64,000 nucleotides of DNA from a virus, in IMG/VR virus record IMGVR_UViG_3300049489_000283, positions 27,550 to 91,549 of that record; one strand, given 5' to 3'. Positions 48,818-57,325 of this stretch are shown in pieces. Made by a program: the position numbers and the translations under genes. The notes under the pieces are model-generated. The model did no database searches and had not been told where the DNA came from. It was given only the letters and a program-made list of their open reading frames with translations. The first letter of the stretch is position 1. Each line of letters opens with the position of its first letter.

Positions 48818-49617
48818 TGGTCGAGATAGTTCACGGCGATTGCCGGGAAGTTCTGCGAGATTGGCTTGGGCGATTCGACTTTGGATTTTTTGATCCACCG
48901 TTTTGCATCGGCCAAAACTACGCGGGATACGTGGACAAGATGTCGGAGCCTGACTACCAGGAGTTCACTACCCAGTGGATTCTTGCTGCCTGGATGTCGC
49001 TCCGCCCCGGCGCCGCCATGGTGATTCACGGATCAATCAAGCTGCGGCCAGTGTTCTGGAGATCGATCATCGAGCTGGAACTCGATGAGCATTACGAGAC
49101 CGAGGTCGCGTGGCACTATCGGTTTGGTGTTTGTCATCGCGGCAACTGGATCGATGGACACTGCCCCGAGATCGTGCTTCGTCAGCCGGGCGAAAGGAAG
49201 TGGTACCCTGAAGCTGTGCTGGTCGAGTCGGATCGGGCGGCGGTTTATGGCGATCCAAGGGTGTTCGACCACGATCGCGGTGGGCGTCGTGTTCCGGGAA
49301 CTGTCTGGGGAGTCCCTTCGGATGGTCCGTTTTTTGGTCGTGTGCAAGGCACGAACAGAGAGCGAAGAAAGGCACATCCGAATCAGTTGCCGGAAAGATT
49401 GCTTGAGCGACACATCCTTGCTTACACGCTTCCTGGTGATTGCGTGGTGGATGGCTTTGGTGGATCTGGCACGACGGCAGTGGTTGCCGACGCGCTTGGT
49501 CGATCGTGCGTGACGATCGATTGTTCTGAGGAGTCTTGCGAGTCGGCTCGAAGAAGAGTCGAGAAGGGAGCCGTGAGAATTGTCGCTGAAACATCGGGAT
49601 CAAATTTGTGTGAGTGA
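48817..49617 (+). CDS. Beta-class DNA methyltransferase (N6-adenine or N4-cytosine), 266 aa
   Basis: FFDPPFCIGQNYAGY near residue 26 is catalytic motif IV (D-P-P-F), and GFGGSGTTAVVADALGR near 215 is the SAM-binding motif I (F-x-G-S-G-T). The IV-before-I order is that of the beta class. No restriction enzyme partner is seen, so it is probably an orphan protecting phage DNA or regulating expression. Confidence 0.92.
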   Translation: MVEIVHGDCREVLRDWLGRFDFGFFDPPFCIGQNYAGYVDKMSEPDYQEFTTQWILAAWMSLRPGAAMVIHGSIKLRPVFWRSIIELELDEHYETEVAWHYRFGVCHRGNWIDGHCPEIVLRQPGERKWYPEAVLVESDRAAVYGDPRVFDHDRGGRRVPGTVWGVPSDGPFFGRVQGTNRERRKAHPNQLPERLLERHILAYTLPGDCVVDGFGGSGTTAVVADALGRSCVTIDCSEESCESARRRVEKGAVRIVAETSGSNLCE

Positions 49618-49807
49618 CGCCGACGGGGATCAGCTCTGGATGTATGCCGAAGAGATGCTAAAAGACATCACTCGACTGGCTGAAGAGGGCCGGGCAGGTA
49701 CATACAAGGCAAGTGACCACTCGCTCGTCGCGTTCTGCGTGGCGCTCGTGGCACAGGAGGTGTTGGGACGTGTTTCGAGACGACTACTTGAGGACGGAGA
49801 CGACTGA
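49580..49807 (+). CDS. Small hypothetical protein, 75 aa
   Basis: Start uncertain: TTG 49580 has GGGAG nine bases upstream; GTG 49610 overlaps the methyltransferase stop region but lacks a binding site. A helical body (EEMLKDITRLAEEGRAG, then ASDHSLVAFCVALVAQEVL). It overlaps the resolvase gene. No family recognised. Confidence 0.6.
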   Translation: MSLKHRDQICVSDADGDQLWMYAEEMLKDITRLAEEGRAGTYKASDHSLVAFCVALVAQEVLGRVSRRLLEDGDD

Positions 49808-50396
49808 GGAGCCGCCTGACTTTGTTGGGCAAGGAGCTGGCAAGGAGTTCGAACGCTACACGTTCGAGCGTCTAATGAAGGAGGAGGAAAAAGGCAAAGG
49901 CTGCTGGGGCAGGTACGGCGTTCAGTGCGCGGTCATGGGGCGAAACCCAGACGGGACGGTGCTGGCCAGGGTGATCCCATCGCTACCTGACTTTGAGGGC
50001 GTGATCGGGCCAATGGGTCGTCAGGTCGTGTGGGACTGCAAAGTGTCGAGCCAGTCTTCGATGGACTTTGCGCCTTACAGGATGGAGACCAGGGGCAGTC
50101 GATCTCGACAGCTCAATCACTTGCTCTCTCGTTCCACGTCCGGGGCTCTGTGCGGGTTCCTGATCCACTGGAATTCCCGTGAGACATCCCGGTCCAAGCT
50201 CCCTGCTGAAACATTCTGGTTGCCGGTCCATTCGAGCATGAGGCTGTGGAAGGACTTCGACTCTGGGGTGGTGAAACGCATTGATCGCGGGATCTGCGAG
50301 GACCATGGCCACCGGGTTCCATGGAATCGTCGCGGGCAGGAAAGGAAGTCTCGCCCTGACGTTTTAGCTGTCTGGCGTCAGTCGGTGGTGAGTTGA
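49770..50396 (+). CDS. RecU-like Holliday junction resolvase / PD-(D/E)XK nuclease, 208 aa
   Basis: GKEFERYTFERL at the start, SLPDFEGVI near residue 73 and VVWDCKVSSQSSM near 88 give the D ... D-x-K acidic set of RecU-type resolvases; a later LNHL segment also fits. It would resolve recombination intermediates made by the RecET pair. GTG 49770 follows AGGAGG; an upstream frame to 49713 lacks support. Confidence 0.78.
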   Translation: MFRDDYLRTETTEEPPDFVGQGAGKEFERYTFERLMKEEEKGKGCWGRYGVQCAVMGRNPDGTVLARVIPSLPDFEGVIGPMGRQVVWDCKVSSQSSMDFAPYRMETRGSRSRQLNHLLSRSTSGALCGFLIHWNSRETSRSKLPAETFWLPVHSSMRLWKDFDSGVVKRIDRGICEDHGHRVPWNRRGQERKSRPDVLAVWRQSVVS

Positions 50397-50454
50397 ACGC
50401 GGCCTTCCGCTGCTGTCCAAATGACTGTTCATTGAGCGACCAGCGGAGCATCCA

Positions 50455-50769
50455 GTGAAAGAAACGAACAGCCTGATCGCAGGAGTCGAGTCGTTGCCGG
50501 ACGAACTCGGCTTCAACGAAAGCCGAACTTGGTGGCGTGTTCTTCGCGCTGAAGATCCAAAGAGGTTTGAAGACCTTGTCGGTTTGCTGAAGAACTGGCT
50601 TGCCGGTGGTGTTGTCAGGAAGAAGTTTCGTTCGCGCAACACGCTGTTTGCGTATCTCTCGGGAAAGGACAAGGAGCGACCCTTGAATCCTCCAGTGGTG
50701 AATTGCGAGAAGACCGGGTTCAACCAGTTTCTTCGCCAGCTCGCCAGCGATGAAATCGAACTGGAGTAG
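50455..50769 (+). CDS. Hypothetical small protein, 104 aa (GTG start)
   Basis: The GTG follows CGGAG. A CCGCTG/CAGCGG pair in the leader could hide this site. Helical with WWRVLRAEDPKRFEDLVGLL and LFAYLSGKDKERPLN. It resembles small DNA-binding regulators in outline but no family fits clearly. Confidence 0.65.
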   Translation: MKETNSLIAGVESLPDELGFNESRTWWRVLRAEDPKRFEDLVGLLKNWLAGGVVRKKFRSRNTLFAYLSGKDKERPLNPPVVNCEKTGFNQFLRQLASDEIELE

Positions 50770-50772
50770 ACG

Positions 50773-51816
50773 ATGGGCCTGATGGATTTGATTGGCGATC
50801 TCCCATCAGATGGGGAGATTGGCCTGGATTCTAAACTTCACGCTGCCGAGGGCGTGATCCGATCTCTTGAGGCAGACGTTCTCCGTCTCAAGAAAGTGAA
50901 TCAGCGGCTTCGTGAGTCCTTGGACACGATTGCCGCGATCGCTTCGCAGGACGTTGTTAGCAGTCGTCCGGTGAAAGACGATTCGTCGCCGACGACTGGC
51001 GTGATCCCAGTCGTGTTTTGGTCTGACTGGCATGTTGCCGAGAAGGTGGACAAGTCAAAGACCAATGGACGCAACGAGTTTAACCCAGAGGTCGCCGACG
51101 CTCGGGCTAAGGTGAACACCGAAAGTGTTCTCAAGCTGCTGAAGCTCATCCGACTGTCCTCGTCGGCTGATGAGATGGTGCTGATTCTCGGTGGCGACTT
51201 CATCACCGGGTACCTACATCCGGAGCTTGCGGAAACCAATTGCATGGGGCCGGTCGAGGAGGCTTATTTCGCGCAGTCGCTGCTTGAGCGAGAGCTGAAC
51301 ACCCTGATCTCGAACGCGGCACTGAAGAAAATCCGGATCGTCTACCACCGTGGTAACCATGGTCGCACGACCAAGAAGGTCCAGTACAAGAACGACTACG
51401 AGACCAGCTACGAAACCTGGATCGGGTGGAACCTACGTGATCGAGTCTCTGGAGATGGGGTCGAGTGGGTGATTCCCAAGTCGGATGTCCACTACACAGA
51501 GCTGATCAAGGATGTGTTCCTGAGAACCATCCACGGCCATCAGATCAAATATGCCGGAGGAATTGGCGGGATTGCGGTGCCTCTTAACCGCTGGGTCGCC
51601 AAGCAGGACCAGACTCAGACTGCGATCAGCACGCTTCTTGGTCACTTCCATACCTACACGCCAGCGGGCAGGTTCGCGATCAACGGATCACTCAAGGGCT
51701 GGGATGAGTTCGCTCAGAGCCTGGGTTTTCCGTTCGAGTATCCGTGCCAGATGATGCAGTTGTTCGACGTGGAGAGGGTTCAGATGACAGTCAGGTACCC
51801 GGTGTTCTGTGAGTAG
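50773..51816 (+). CDS. Calcineurin-like metallophosphoesterase, 347 aa
   Basis: A coiled-coil N-terminus (residues about 25-60, ADVLRLKKVNQRLRESL) precedes the catalytic domain with SDWH (about 85), GGDF (about 139), RGNHGR (about 192), HGH (about 254) and GHFH (about 289), the five metal-binding boxes of this superfamily. Many phages encode a version near replication genes; nucleotide or DNA ends are likely substrates. Confidence 0.9.
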   Translation: MGLMDLIGDLPSDGEIGLDSKLHAAEGVIRSLEADVLRLKKVNQRLRESLDTIAAIASQDVVSSRPVKDDSSPTTGVIPVVFWSDWHVAEKVDKSKTNGRNEFNPEVADARAKVNTESVLKLLKLIRLSSSADEMVLILGGDFITGYLHPELAETNCMGPVEEAYFAQSLLERELNTLISNAALKKIRIVYHRGNHGRTTKKVQYKNDYETSYETWIGWNLRDRVSGDGVEWVIPKSDVHYTELIKDVFLRTIHGHQIKYAGGIGGIAVPLNRWVAKQDQTQTAISTLLGHFHTYTPAGRFAINGSLKGWDEFAQSLGFPFEYPCQMMQLFDVERVQMTVRYPVFCE

Positions 51817-51934
51817 TTGATTTTGGCCCCTGCTGTTTCGAGATTGCGTAGGTGGCGAGCCGGGACGGCCTGTGGCTTGGACCAAAATATCGTCGAGTCA
51901 GCCGTCCGGCTTGCCCAATATCGGAGATCCAGCG

Positions 51935-52474
51935 ATGCACTTGTTCGACATCATTGCGGAAGTGATTCGGATCTTCACGGATCTGATTCCGAGAATCTCC
52001 AGACGCCCGTGGTCCTACGAGTTCATGATCGTCGATTCGTTCCTGTTCGGGCCTCACATCTCCAGCCGACCGGTGGCGTTCATTCCGATTCTGGATCACG
52101 TCGAATACTGGCCTCGCCATGAGCAGCCGCTGGACGCAGACATTCAGACGTGCGTAACCGCCGACGGGGTGACGATCACGGTCAATCCTGAGTTCGCTTA
52201 TCGGGTCATCGATCCGCTGCTGGTTCGGGAGAACTGGGGGCCGACCTATGTGGCCAGGATCTGCATGGCGGTGCGTGGCGCCGTCGAGGAAATGCACGCC
52301 GGTCACAACTGGTCTCACGTCCAGTCGATGTCTCACGACGAAATCGTTGGCGACGTTCGCGCTGAGCTTTTGGAGGGTGGCGTCGATCTCTCCTACTTCT
52401 GCGTTGAAGAACGAGCGCCATCGCGAGCGCTGCGTCATTACGGCGTTCGGATGTCGTTTACCGACGCGGACTAG
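51935..52474 (+). CDS. SPFH/Band 7-like protein, 179 aa
   Basis: YEFMIVDSFLFGPHISSRPV, then VEYWPRHEQPLDADIQTCVT followed by DGVTITVNPEFAYRV and a helix AVRGAVEEM, match the Band 7/SPFH pattern of stomatin-like proteins (membrane-proximal strand pair, then T-x-D-G-V-x-V-x). CGGAG precedes ATG 51935; an earlier in-frame start is less likely. SPFH proteins scaffold membrane microdomains. In a phage it may act with the membrane proteins next to it. Confidence 0.75.
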   Translation: MHLFDIIAEVIRIFTDLIPRISRRPWSYEFMIVDSFLFGPHISSRPVAFIPILDHVEYWPRHEQPLDADIQTCVTADGVTITVNPEFAYRVIDPLLVRENWGPTYVARICMAVRGAVEEMHAGHNWSHVQSMSHDEIVGDVRAELLEGGVDLSYFCVEERAPSRALRHYGVRMSFTDAD

Positions 52475-52534
52475 AAATAGGACCGCCGGTCGCTAACGAT
52501 GCGATTGAAGCGAGAAAGATTCCCGGAGGCAGGT

Positions 52535-52981
52535 GTGGAAGAACTCAGTAAGAACAAGATGGCCCAGTTGGCCCTTGGCGTGTTCATGATCGCTGTAGCG
52601 GCCAAGCTGTGGATGTCGAGCTGGTTCTCGCTCCGGCTTGGCCTGTCGCCCCCTGCTGCCGGATTCTCTGGTCCGCTTGACCTGATCTCTGTGGCGATTG
52701 ACTCAGCCGCACTGGTTGGAATCACTGGGTTTGCTGTGCTCAAGCTGATCGCTTCATCGCTCGGCTGGTTTCGCGGGAGCGTGGCGTCGGTGGTGTCTTC
52801 GGCAACCGAGGAGCGTGAGATCGACCTGAAGAAGCTGGAGGAGCTGTTCGTTTCGATCGATCAGCGACTGTCTCGGCTGGAGTCTGCGCATCCTGAATTG
52901 CTTCCTCCAGTCCCGCCGACGGTCGAGGATCTTGTGAAGATCATTGAAGACCTGAAGCGACAGATCGGGGGATCGCGGTGA
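52535..52981 (+). CDS. Two-pass membrane protein with C-terminal coiled coil, 148 aa
   Basis: Hydrophobic segments LALGVFMIAVAAKLW and VGITGFAVLKLIASSLGW predict two membrane helices; the C-terminal half is a charged helix (EEREIDLKKLEELFVSIDQR). GTG 52535 follows GGAGG. A holin or holin-like role is possible given the peptidase downstream. Its stop overlaps the next start (GTGA). Confidence 0.6.
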   Translation: MEELSKNKMAQLALGVFMIAVAAKLWMSSWFSLRLGLSPPAAGFSGPLDLISVAIDSAALVGITGFAVLKLIASSLGWFRGSVASVVSSATEEREIDLKKLEELFVSIDQRLSRLESAHPELLPPVPPTVEDLVKIIEDLKRQIGGSR

Positions 52982-53460
52982 AGATCGACATCTTCAAAAC
53001 CAGAGAGATCGCAAAGGGGTCACCGTCTCCGGCGGCTGCGAGCGGTGGCGCTCCGTACTGGCTGTTGATCGCGGCGATCGGGGTGCTGCTGTACTTCCAG
53101 TTCCGCGACAAGATCCCGGACATCATTCCGGAGCCTGGGCCAGCGCCGATACCAATCGTTACGGAACGAGAGGCTGTGCTGCTGGCGATCACGAACACGA
53201 TGCCCGCTGAGCAGGGGCAGGTGGCGATGAGCCAGAAGGTCAAGGAGTTCTGCCGTGGCCAGGGTATCGATCTGCGGGTCTACGACGTGCGTGATGATCT
53301 CACGAAGGAAGACAAGCAGTGGCAAGACATGATGGCTGCGGCGAAGAGCGGGCCTCCGCCCGCGATGGTCACTGTTGACAAGAACAAGAGGGGTCGCGTG
53401 CGCAATATCCCAGCCACGATCGACGAGACGCTCAAGCTGATTGGAGAGCTGAAGAAGTGA
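52978..53460 (+). CDS. Single-pass membrane protein with thioredoxin-like region, 160 aa
   Basis: A membrane helix (YWLLIAAIGVLLYFQF) is followed by a Pro-rich linker and a region with LRVYDVRDD, W at +14, then PPPAMVTVD, resembling the second half of a thioredoxin fold (cis-Pro loop) without an active-site C-x-x-C. GTG start by overlap with the upstream stop. Its role may be structural in the envelope. Confidence 0.6.
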   Translation: MKIDIFKTREIAKGSPSPAAASGGAPYWLLIAAIGVLLYFQFRDKIPDIIPEPGPAPIPIVTEREAVLLAITNTMPAEQGQVAMSQKVKEFCRGQGIDLRVYDVRDDLTKEDKQWQDMMAAAKSGPPPAMVTVDKNKRGRVRNIPATIDETLKLIGELKK

Positions 53461-54305
53461 GCTACGTCACCAACCTGGGAAGTGATCCCTTCATCATCGA
53501 CGACTCGAACTATCTGCGCCACGTCGCTGAGGTGACTGACCAGAGCCAGCCATTCTCGGGCGGTTTTGAGATTCGAGATTACTCTCGCTACGGCCTGGGA
53601 TTCTACGCGCCGAGATTCACCGGTGAGATCTTCCCGCGATCGAAGTGGGACGACCTGATCAAGATGCAGGAGGACAACCAAACGTCCCCGTGGCACATCC
53701 ATAAGCAGAATAACGCCCCGGTACTCGACCAGGACGGTTATGGGTACTGCTGGATGTACGGGACCGTTGCGGCGGTAATGAACCGCTACGGTGCGGCGAC
53801 TGGCGTGATCCCTCACCTGAGCGCCACTGGGCCAGCGTGGCAAGGAAAGAATGGGCGCAACGAGGGCGGTTGGGCTGGAGAAGCGATCGAGTACATCACG
53901 AAGTTCGGTATCCCCACGATCCAGACATGGCCAGAAGACGGATTCGATTGGCGGTACGCAAGGAATCATGAGCAGCAGCTCGACGCGAAGCGTCATAATG
54001 TCGTCGATTTCGAGGAGCTGCCGAGCCAGAACTTTGATGCGGCTGTTTCGTGTTTGCTGGACCCGGTGAATCCGTGTCCGGTGACGCTCGGTCTCGCTTG
54101 GTGGGGCCACCTGATCTGCGGTCTACGTGTCGTCAAGATTGACGGTCGGACCTATGGGATCGAAATCGTCAATTCATGGAAAAAGACCTGGGGCAACGAG
54201 GGCTACGCGGTGCTCGCTGAGAATAAGGCGACGGCACACGAATACATCGCCGTTCGTCGCGTCACTCCGAGGTCGATGGCTTCAACGGCGGCGTGGTATG
54301 GCTAA
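53457..54305 (+). CDS. Papain-like (C1A) cysteine peptidase, 282 aa
   Basis: DQDGYGYCWMYGTVAAV near residue 97 is the Q-x-x-G-x-C-W active-site box, WGHLICGL near 217 holds the catalytic His, and IVNSWKKTWGNEGYAVL near 238 the Asn and the typical G-x-x-G-Y/W. All catalytic residues are present. It lacks a signal peptide. Position between membrane-protein genes suggests a lysis cassette or a virion-associated peptidase; it could cut host wall or envelope proteins. Start coupled to the upstream stop. Confidence 0.85.
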   Translation: MSYVTNLGSDPFIIDDSNYLRHVAEVTDQSQPFSGGFEIRDYSRYGLGFYAPRFTGEIFPRSKWDDLIKMQEDNQTSPWHIHKQNNAPVLDQDGYGYCWMYGTVAAVMNRYGAATGVIPHLSATGPAWQGKNGRNEGGWAGEAIEYITKFGIPTIQTWPEDGFDWRYARNHEQQLDAKRHNVVDFEELPSQNFDAAVSCLLDPVNPCPVTLGLAWWGHLICGLRVVKIDGRTYGIEIVNSWKKTWGNEGYAVLAENKATAHEYIAVRRVTPRSMASTAAWYG

Positions 54306-54693
54306 GTTTTTTGAATCGATGGCGTGGTACATGGCCGGGTTCGCGACCATGTTTCTCTATGCCCAGTGGAAGACCCACCAACGAGAGGATGTGAGTCCTG
54401 TGAGCGGTTACGTGAACTACGATCGAGCTGTTGTTTCTGGTGACTTGCATCAGGCGACATCCAGCGGTCCTGGATTCCGGATGCAGTGGGGCCGCGTCCG
54501 AGACGTGGACTCCGAGGTGTCTATGTTGCTCGATGCGTGTCAGTCTCGGTTGAGCCATCTGCAATCGACATCGCTTGGTAGCGACACGAAGGCAAGGGCG
54601 CTGTTTGCGATCATGCAGGCTCTTGACCACCTGAACGGGACAAACGAGGTCACGTCTGGCGACATGGGCAGTTCTGCTCCGGAGGGTGAATAA
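54298..54693 (+). CDS. Small N-anchored membrane protein, 131 aa
   Basis: A single N-terminal membrane segment (MAWYMAGFATMFLYAQW) anchors an otherwise soluble helical domain. It overlaps the peptidase gene and resembles an inner spanin or holin regulator in layout, but no specific motif supports that. Confidence 0.6.
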   Translation: MAKFFESMAWYMAGFATMFLYAQWKTHQREDVSPVSGYVNYDRAVVSGDLHQATSSGPGFRMQWGRVRDVDSEVSMLLDACQSRLSHLQSTSLGSDTKARALFAIMQALDHLNGTNEVTSGDMGSSAPEGE

Positions 54694-54694
54694 A

Positions 54695-55591
54695 GTGCTG
54701 ATTCGAGTTGTGTCTATGCTGGTGGTGTCACTTCCAGCTATTGCTTCTGCGCAGGTTGAGTTCGTTAACGAGCGTGTTATCGAGGCCGCCCCTTTTGTCG
54801 AGACCCCGGCGGTTGCCAAGCCGATGCCTCAGCAGGTGGTGATCCGGAAGTGGCGTGGCCAGGAGTGCCAATACTGCGACCTGTGGATTCAGATAGAGAA
54901 GCCGCGACTGGAGGCCGCTGGCGTCCAGGTTTTCGTGGATGATTCGCTTCCGCTTGACCAGCCAGCGCCGCAGGTTGCCGTCTTGTGGGATACCGGTGAG
55001 GTGCGGCGGGATCGGTACATGACATTCTTGGAGATCATCAATTCACGCAAGGAAGGCTCTCAGGCGGCGGTTACTCGGCAGCCGGATGTCCAGTTGGCGC
55101 CTCCGCAAAATGCTCCGGTGCTTTCGCAGAGGGTCGAGCAGGCGGTGAATCCCGTCGCTCCGGCTGGTCCTGGATACAGGCCGCAAGTGAACACTCAGGC
55201 AGGTAGCTCGATCGAGTCCAGGCTGGCTAACCTGGAAAGCCGGATGACGAGATCGGAGGGCAAGCTCACGACTGTTGAGGGCAGGCTCACGAAGGTTGAA
55301 GAGCAGGTCAAGGCAATCATCGCGTATCGGATGCCTACTGGTGAGGTCAGGGAAAGCACTGTCGAGATCGATTACGTGGCTGGCTATGGCGAGTTTGAGG
55401 TTCCCCCTGGTGGCCGCGTGGTGGCGATCAACGGGGTTCCGATCGAGCGAACATCGCAGGCGGTCAATGGCTTCCCTGTGTATTCATCGGGCGGTTATGA
55501 GACTTGGGTCGGTAGACCTCTTCCGGTCGGATACCAGGGGGCTACTTCCGTGGTCGTCCAGCCTTGTGCAAACGGACAATGCGGGTACTAA
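54695..55591 (+). CDS. Secreted thioredoxin-like/coiled-coil protein ending in CANGQC, 298 aa
   Basis: A signal peptide (VVSMLVVSLPAIASAQ) precedes a region QECQYCDLWIQIEKPRLEAA, a C-x-x-C with the following helix of a thioredoxin-like fold. A Pro-rich stretch and a coiled coil (SRLANLESRMTRSEGKLTTV) follow, and the end is QPCANGQCGY. The tail motif matches that of the 91-residue gene at 32902. GTG 54695 fits the GGAGGG site better than GTG 54686. Likely exported; may act on disulfides or anchor at the envelope. Confidence 0.7.
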   Translation: MLIRVVSMLVVSLPAIASAQVEFVNERVIEAAPFVETPAVAKPMPQQVVIRKWRGQECQYCDLWIQIEKPRLEAAGVQVFVDDSLPLDQPAPQVAVLWDTGEVRRDRYMTFLEIINSRKEGSQAAVTRQPDVQLAPPQNAPVLSQRVEQAVNPVAPAGPGYRPQVNTQAGSSIESRLANLESRMTRSEGKLTTVEGRLTKVEEQVKAIIAYRMPTGEVRESTVEIDYVAGYGEFEVPPGGRVVAINGVPIERTSQAVNGFPVYSSGGYETWVGRPLPVGYQGATSVVVQPCANGQCGY

Positions 55592-55594
55592 GCC

Positions 55595-56023
55595 ATGCGG
55601 ATTCTGTTCGTTGACGACTGCGCAAAGGAGCGAATGGAGGCAAGCGAGGAGCTGTCGGATCACGACATTGTGACCGTTTGCAGCATCCGCTCCGCTGTCG
55701 ATGTCGCCAGGGAGAAGCCATTTGACTTGGTGATGATCGATCTCCATGCTCCTCCGGCTTCCGTGGTTGATGCTGTCGAGCTGGTTCAGGCCGCTGGAGG
55801 CGCTAAGATGCTGATCGTGTCAGGTCTTCATCGTGGACTCGAAGGAGAGTCTTATTCCGAGATCGCCAGTTCGGTCGCAAAGGGGCAGCCAATCATGTCG
55901 GCGTCTGCAATCGAACGAATTAAGAAGGACGGGCGGCTAGAGGACCGAGCGAGAGCGCTCTATGTGGAAATAGTTGGTGACTTGCAGGACTGTAAGGACA
56001 TCTTGAGCTGTGACAGCAAGTGA
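55595..56023 (+). CDS. Receiver (CheY-like) domain protein, 142 aa
   Basis: MRILFVDDC supplies the acidic pair, LVMIDLHAP near residue 48 the phosphoacceptor Asp, and MLIVSGL near 74 the conserved Ser/Thr position; a Lys lies in a helix-loop near residue 107 (AIERIKKDG) close to the usual site. No output domain follows. It could take phosphate from a host kinase and compete with, or redirect, a host response. It lies next to a PAS-like protein. Confidence 0.75.
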   Translation: MRILFVDDCAKERMEASEELSDHDIVTVCSIRSAVDVAREKPFDLVMIDLHAPPASVVDAVELVQAAGGAKMLIVSGLHRGLEGESYSEIASSVAKGQPIMSASAIERIKKDGRLEDRARALYVEIVGDLQDCKDILSCDSK

Positions 56024-56032
56024 GCAATCCAG

Positions 56033-56512
56033 GTGCATTGGAACGATCTTGAGCGGCACGTTCGTTTTGGGTTTGCGGCCATCGACCGCACAACCGGGTT
56101 GATTATTCGATGCACGTCGTCGTTTGCTCGGATGGTCGGCGCCGACAAGCGGCTGCTGGTCGGGAAGAGCCTGTCGATGTATGCCTGTGATCCAGACCGT
56201 GGAGTTTTCTCTGAGTCGATCGACCGAGTTCGCTCCGGTGATGTTGAGTTCGCTTCATTCGGTGCTTGTTTTCAGGAGTGCCACTGCGCTATCGAAGTGA
56301 ACTCTCTCGAAGAATCGAATCAATTGTTCGTGGTGATCTGCCGCTCGGGCGATAAGGAGCGGGAAATGCTGGCTGGAAAGCTGGATGCACTGCGAGACAA
56401 GTTTATTGAGTTCGCCGAAACAGCGATCAAGCTCCGGCCTGGAGCGATCACGAATATCAGTGGTGGACAGAACGTGCTTGGTGAAAACTCAGGGGAGGTG
56501 AGTCGTGAGTGA
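56033..56512 (+). CDS. PAS-like sensory protein with C-terminal NISGGQN motif, 159 aa
   Basis: FGFAAIDRTTGLIIRCTSSF, then ARMVGADKRLLVGKS and a later pair of strands (HCAIEVNSLEESNQLFVVIC), outline a PAS domain. The C-terminus reads AITNISGGQNVLGENSG, nearly repeated at the start of the next protein. The GTG start follows the receiver gene by nine bases. The set looks like a compact signal unit. Confidence 0.62.
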   Translation: MHWNDLERHVRFGFAAIDRTTGLIIRCTSSFARMVGADKRLLVGKSLSMYACDPDRGVFSESIDRVRSGDVEFASFGACFQECHCAIEVNSLEESNQLFVVICRSGDKEREMLAGKLDALRDKFIEFAETAIKLRPGAITNISGGQNVLGENSGEVSRE

Positions 56513-56909
56513 TTCTATGAATTTTGGTCCGATCAACATCAGCGGCGGACAGAACGTGGTTGGCAAGAATGAAGGGACGATGAATCAGTCGGTGGATGGA
56601 AAGCCGATCGATCTCGGGAAGCTGATGTCGGTCGTCGCTGAATCTCTGCCGAGCGATGTATCTGATGTGGTGATTCCGAAGATCCAGGGCATCGCCTCGC
56701 TTCCGACCGAGCAGCAGCAGCGTGAGATGGCATCCGGGTCGGCGTGGTCTTTTGTTCGCGATTCGATTGCCCCGCACGCTGAGACGATTGCCAGAAATCT
56801 GGCCATCTTTGGCGCAGCGGCTCTCAAGGCGCTATCCTCTTCAAATCCAGTCGTCGCTGGGATTCTTGCTGTCTGCGAAGCCAACGTGAAGCCATCGACT
56901 GGAAAGTAG
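56505..56909 (+). CDS. Protein with N-terminal NISGGQNVVGKN motif, 134 aa
   Basis: The first 25 residues (NFGPINISGGQNVVGKNEGT) match the C-terminal motif of the preceding PAS-like protein. After it comes a helical body ending in a hydrophobic stretch (AIFGAAALKAL ... VVAGILAV) that may contact membrane. Start GTG overlaps the previous gene. A paired motif between a sensor and a neighbour suggests assembly between them, perhaps by amyloid-like stacking. Confidence 0.6.
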   Translation: MSDSMNFGPINISGGQNVVGKNEGTMNQSVDGKPIDLGKLMSVVAESLPSDVSDVVIPKIQGIASLPTEQQQREMASGSAWSFVRDSIAPHAETIARNLAIFGAAALKALSSSNPVVAGILAVCEANVKPSTGK

Positions 56910-56974
56910 CTCGCTCGACACCTACGATCCGAGAGCGGCCTGTATGGATGGATTCTCGGGTTGTGGGTTTATTT

Positions 56975-57325
56975 ATGAGAGCAGAGTTTCGCCCCCGTCA
57001 CGGGGATATTCGGGTATTCACGGATGAGCAGAGGTACGGAGATCCGTATGTCTGGTGTTCTTCGATGCAGGTCTTTTCTGACGGAAAGTCTGCTGAGATT
57101 GGACCGTACGAGAAGAAGATTTCGCTGAGCGTCTGGAAGGCGTTGGTCAAGATGTGTGCTTCGATGGGTATCGAGAGGGTTCTTGCGGTCACTTATCCGC
57201 AGGGCGCTGGCGGACCCAGGAAGGAGCGGTGGATAACGATCCCGACGCTTGCCCAGCAGTTCTACAAAGACGACTTCAGCGACGAGATTGATAGAGAACG
57301 AGAGAGCGATCTGGAAGATGAGTGA
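56975..57325 (+). CDS. Hypothetical protein, 116 aa
   Basis: The start may also be ATG 56948. It reads GDIRVFTDEQRYGDPYVWCS then a strand-helix region (IERVLAVTYPQGAGG), a soluble alpha/beta protein of unknown family. It ends in an acidic helix and overlaps the next start. Confidence 0.6.
   Translation: MRAEFRPRHGDIRVFTDEQRYGDPYVWCSSMQVFSDGKSAEIGPYEKKISLSVWKALVKMCASMGIERVLAVTYPQGAGGPRKERWITIPTLAQQFYKDDFSDEIDRERESDLEDE

Noticed and set aside
50407-50446. CCGCTG/CAGCGG pair as an RNA switch
   Set aside because: Only 6 bp with a long loop; mentioned as a possible cover for the ribosome binding site but not called.
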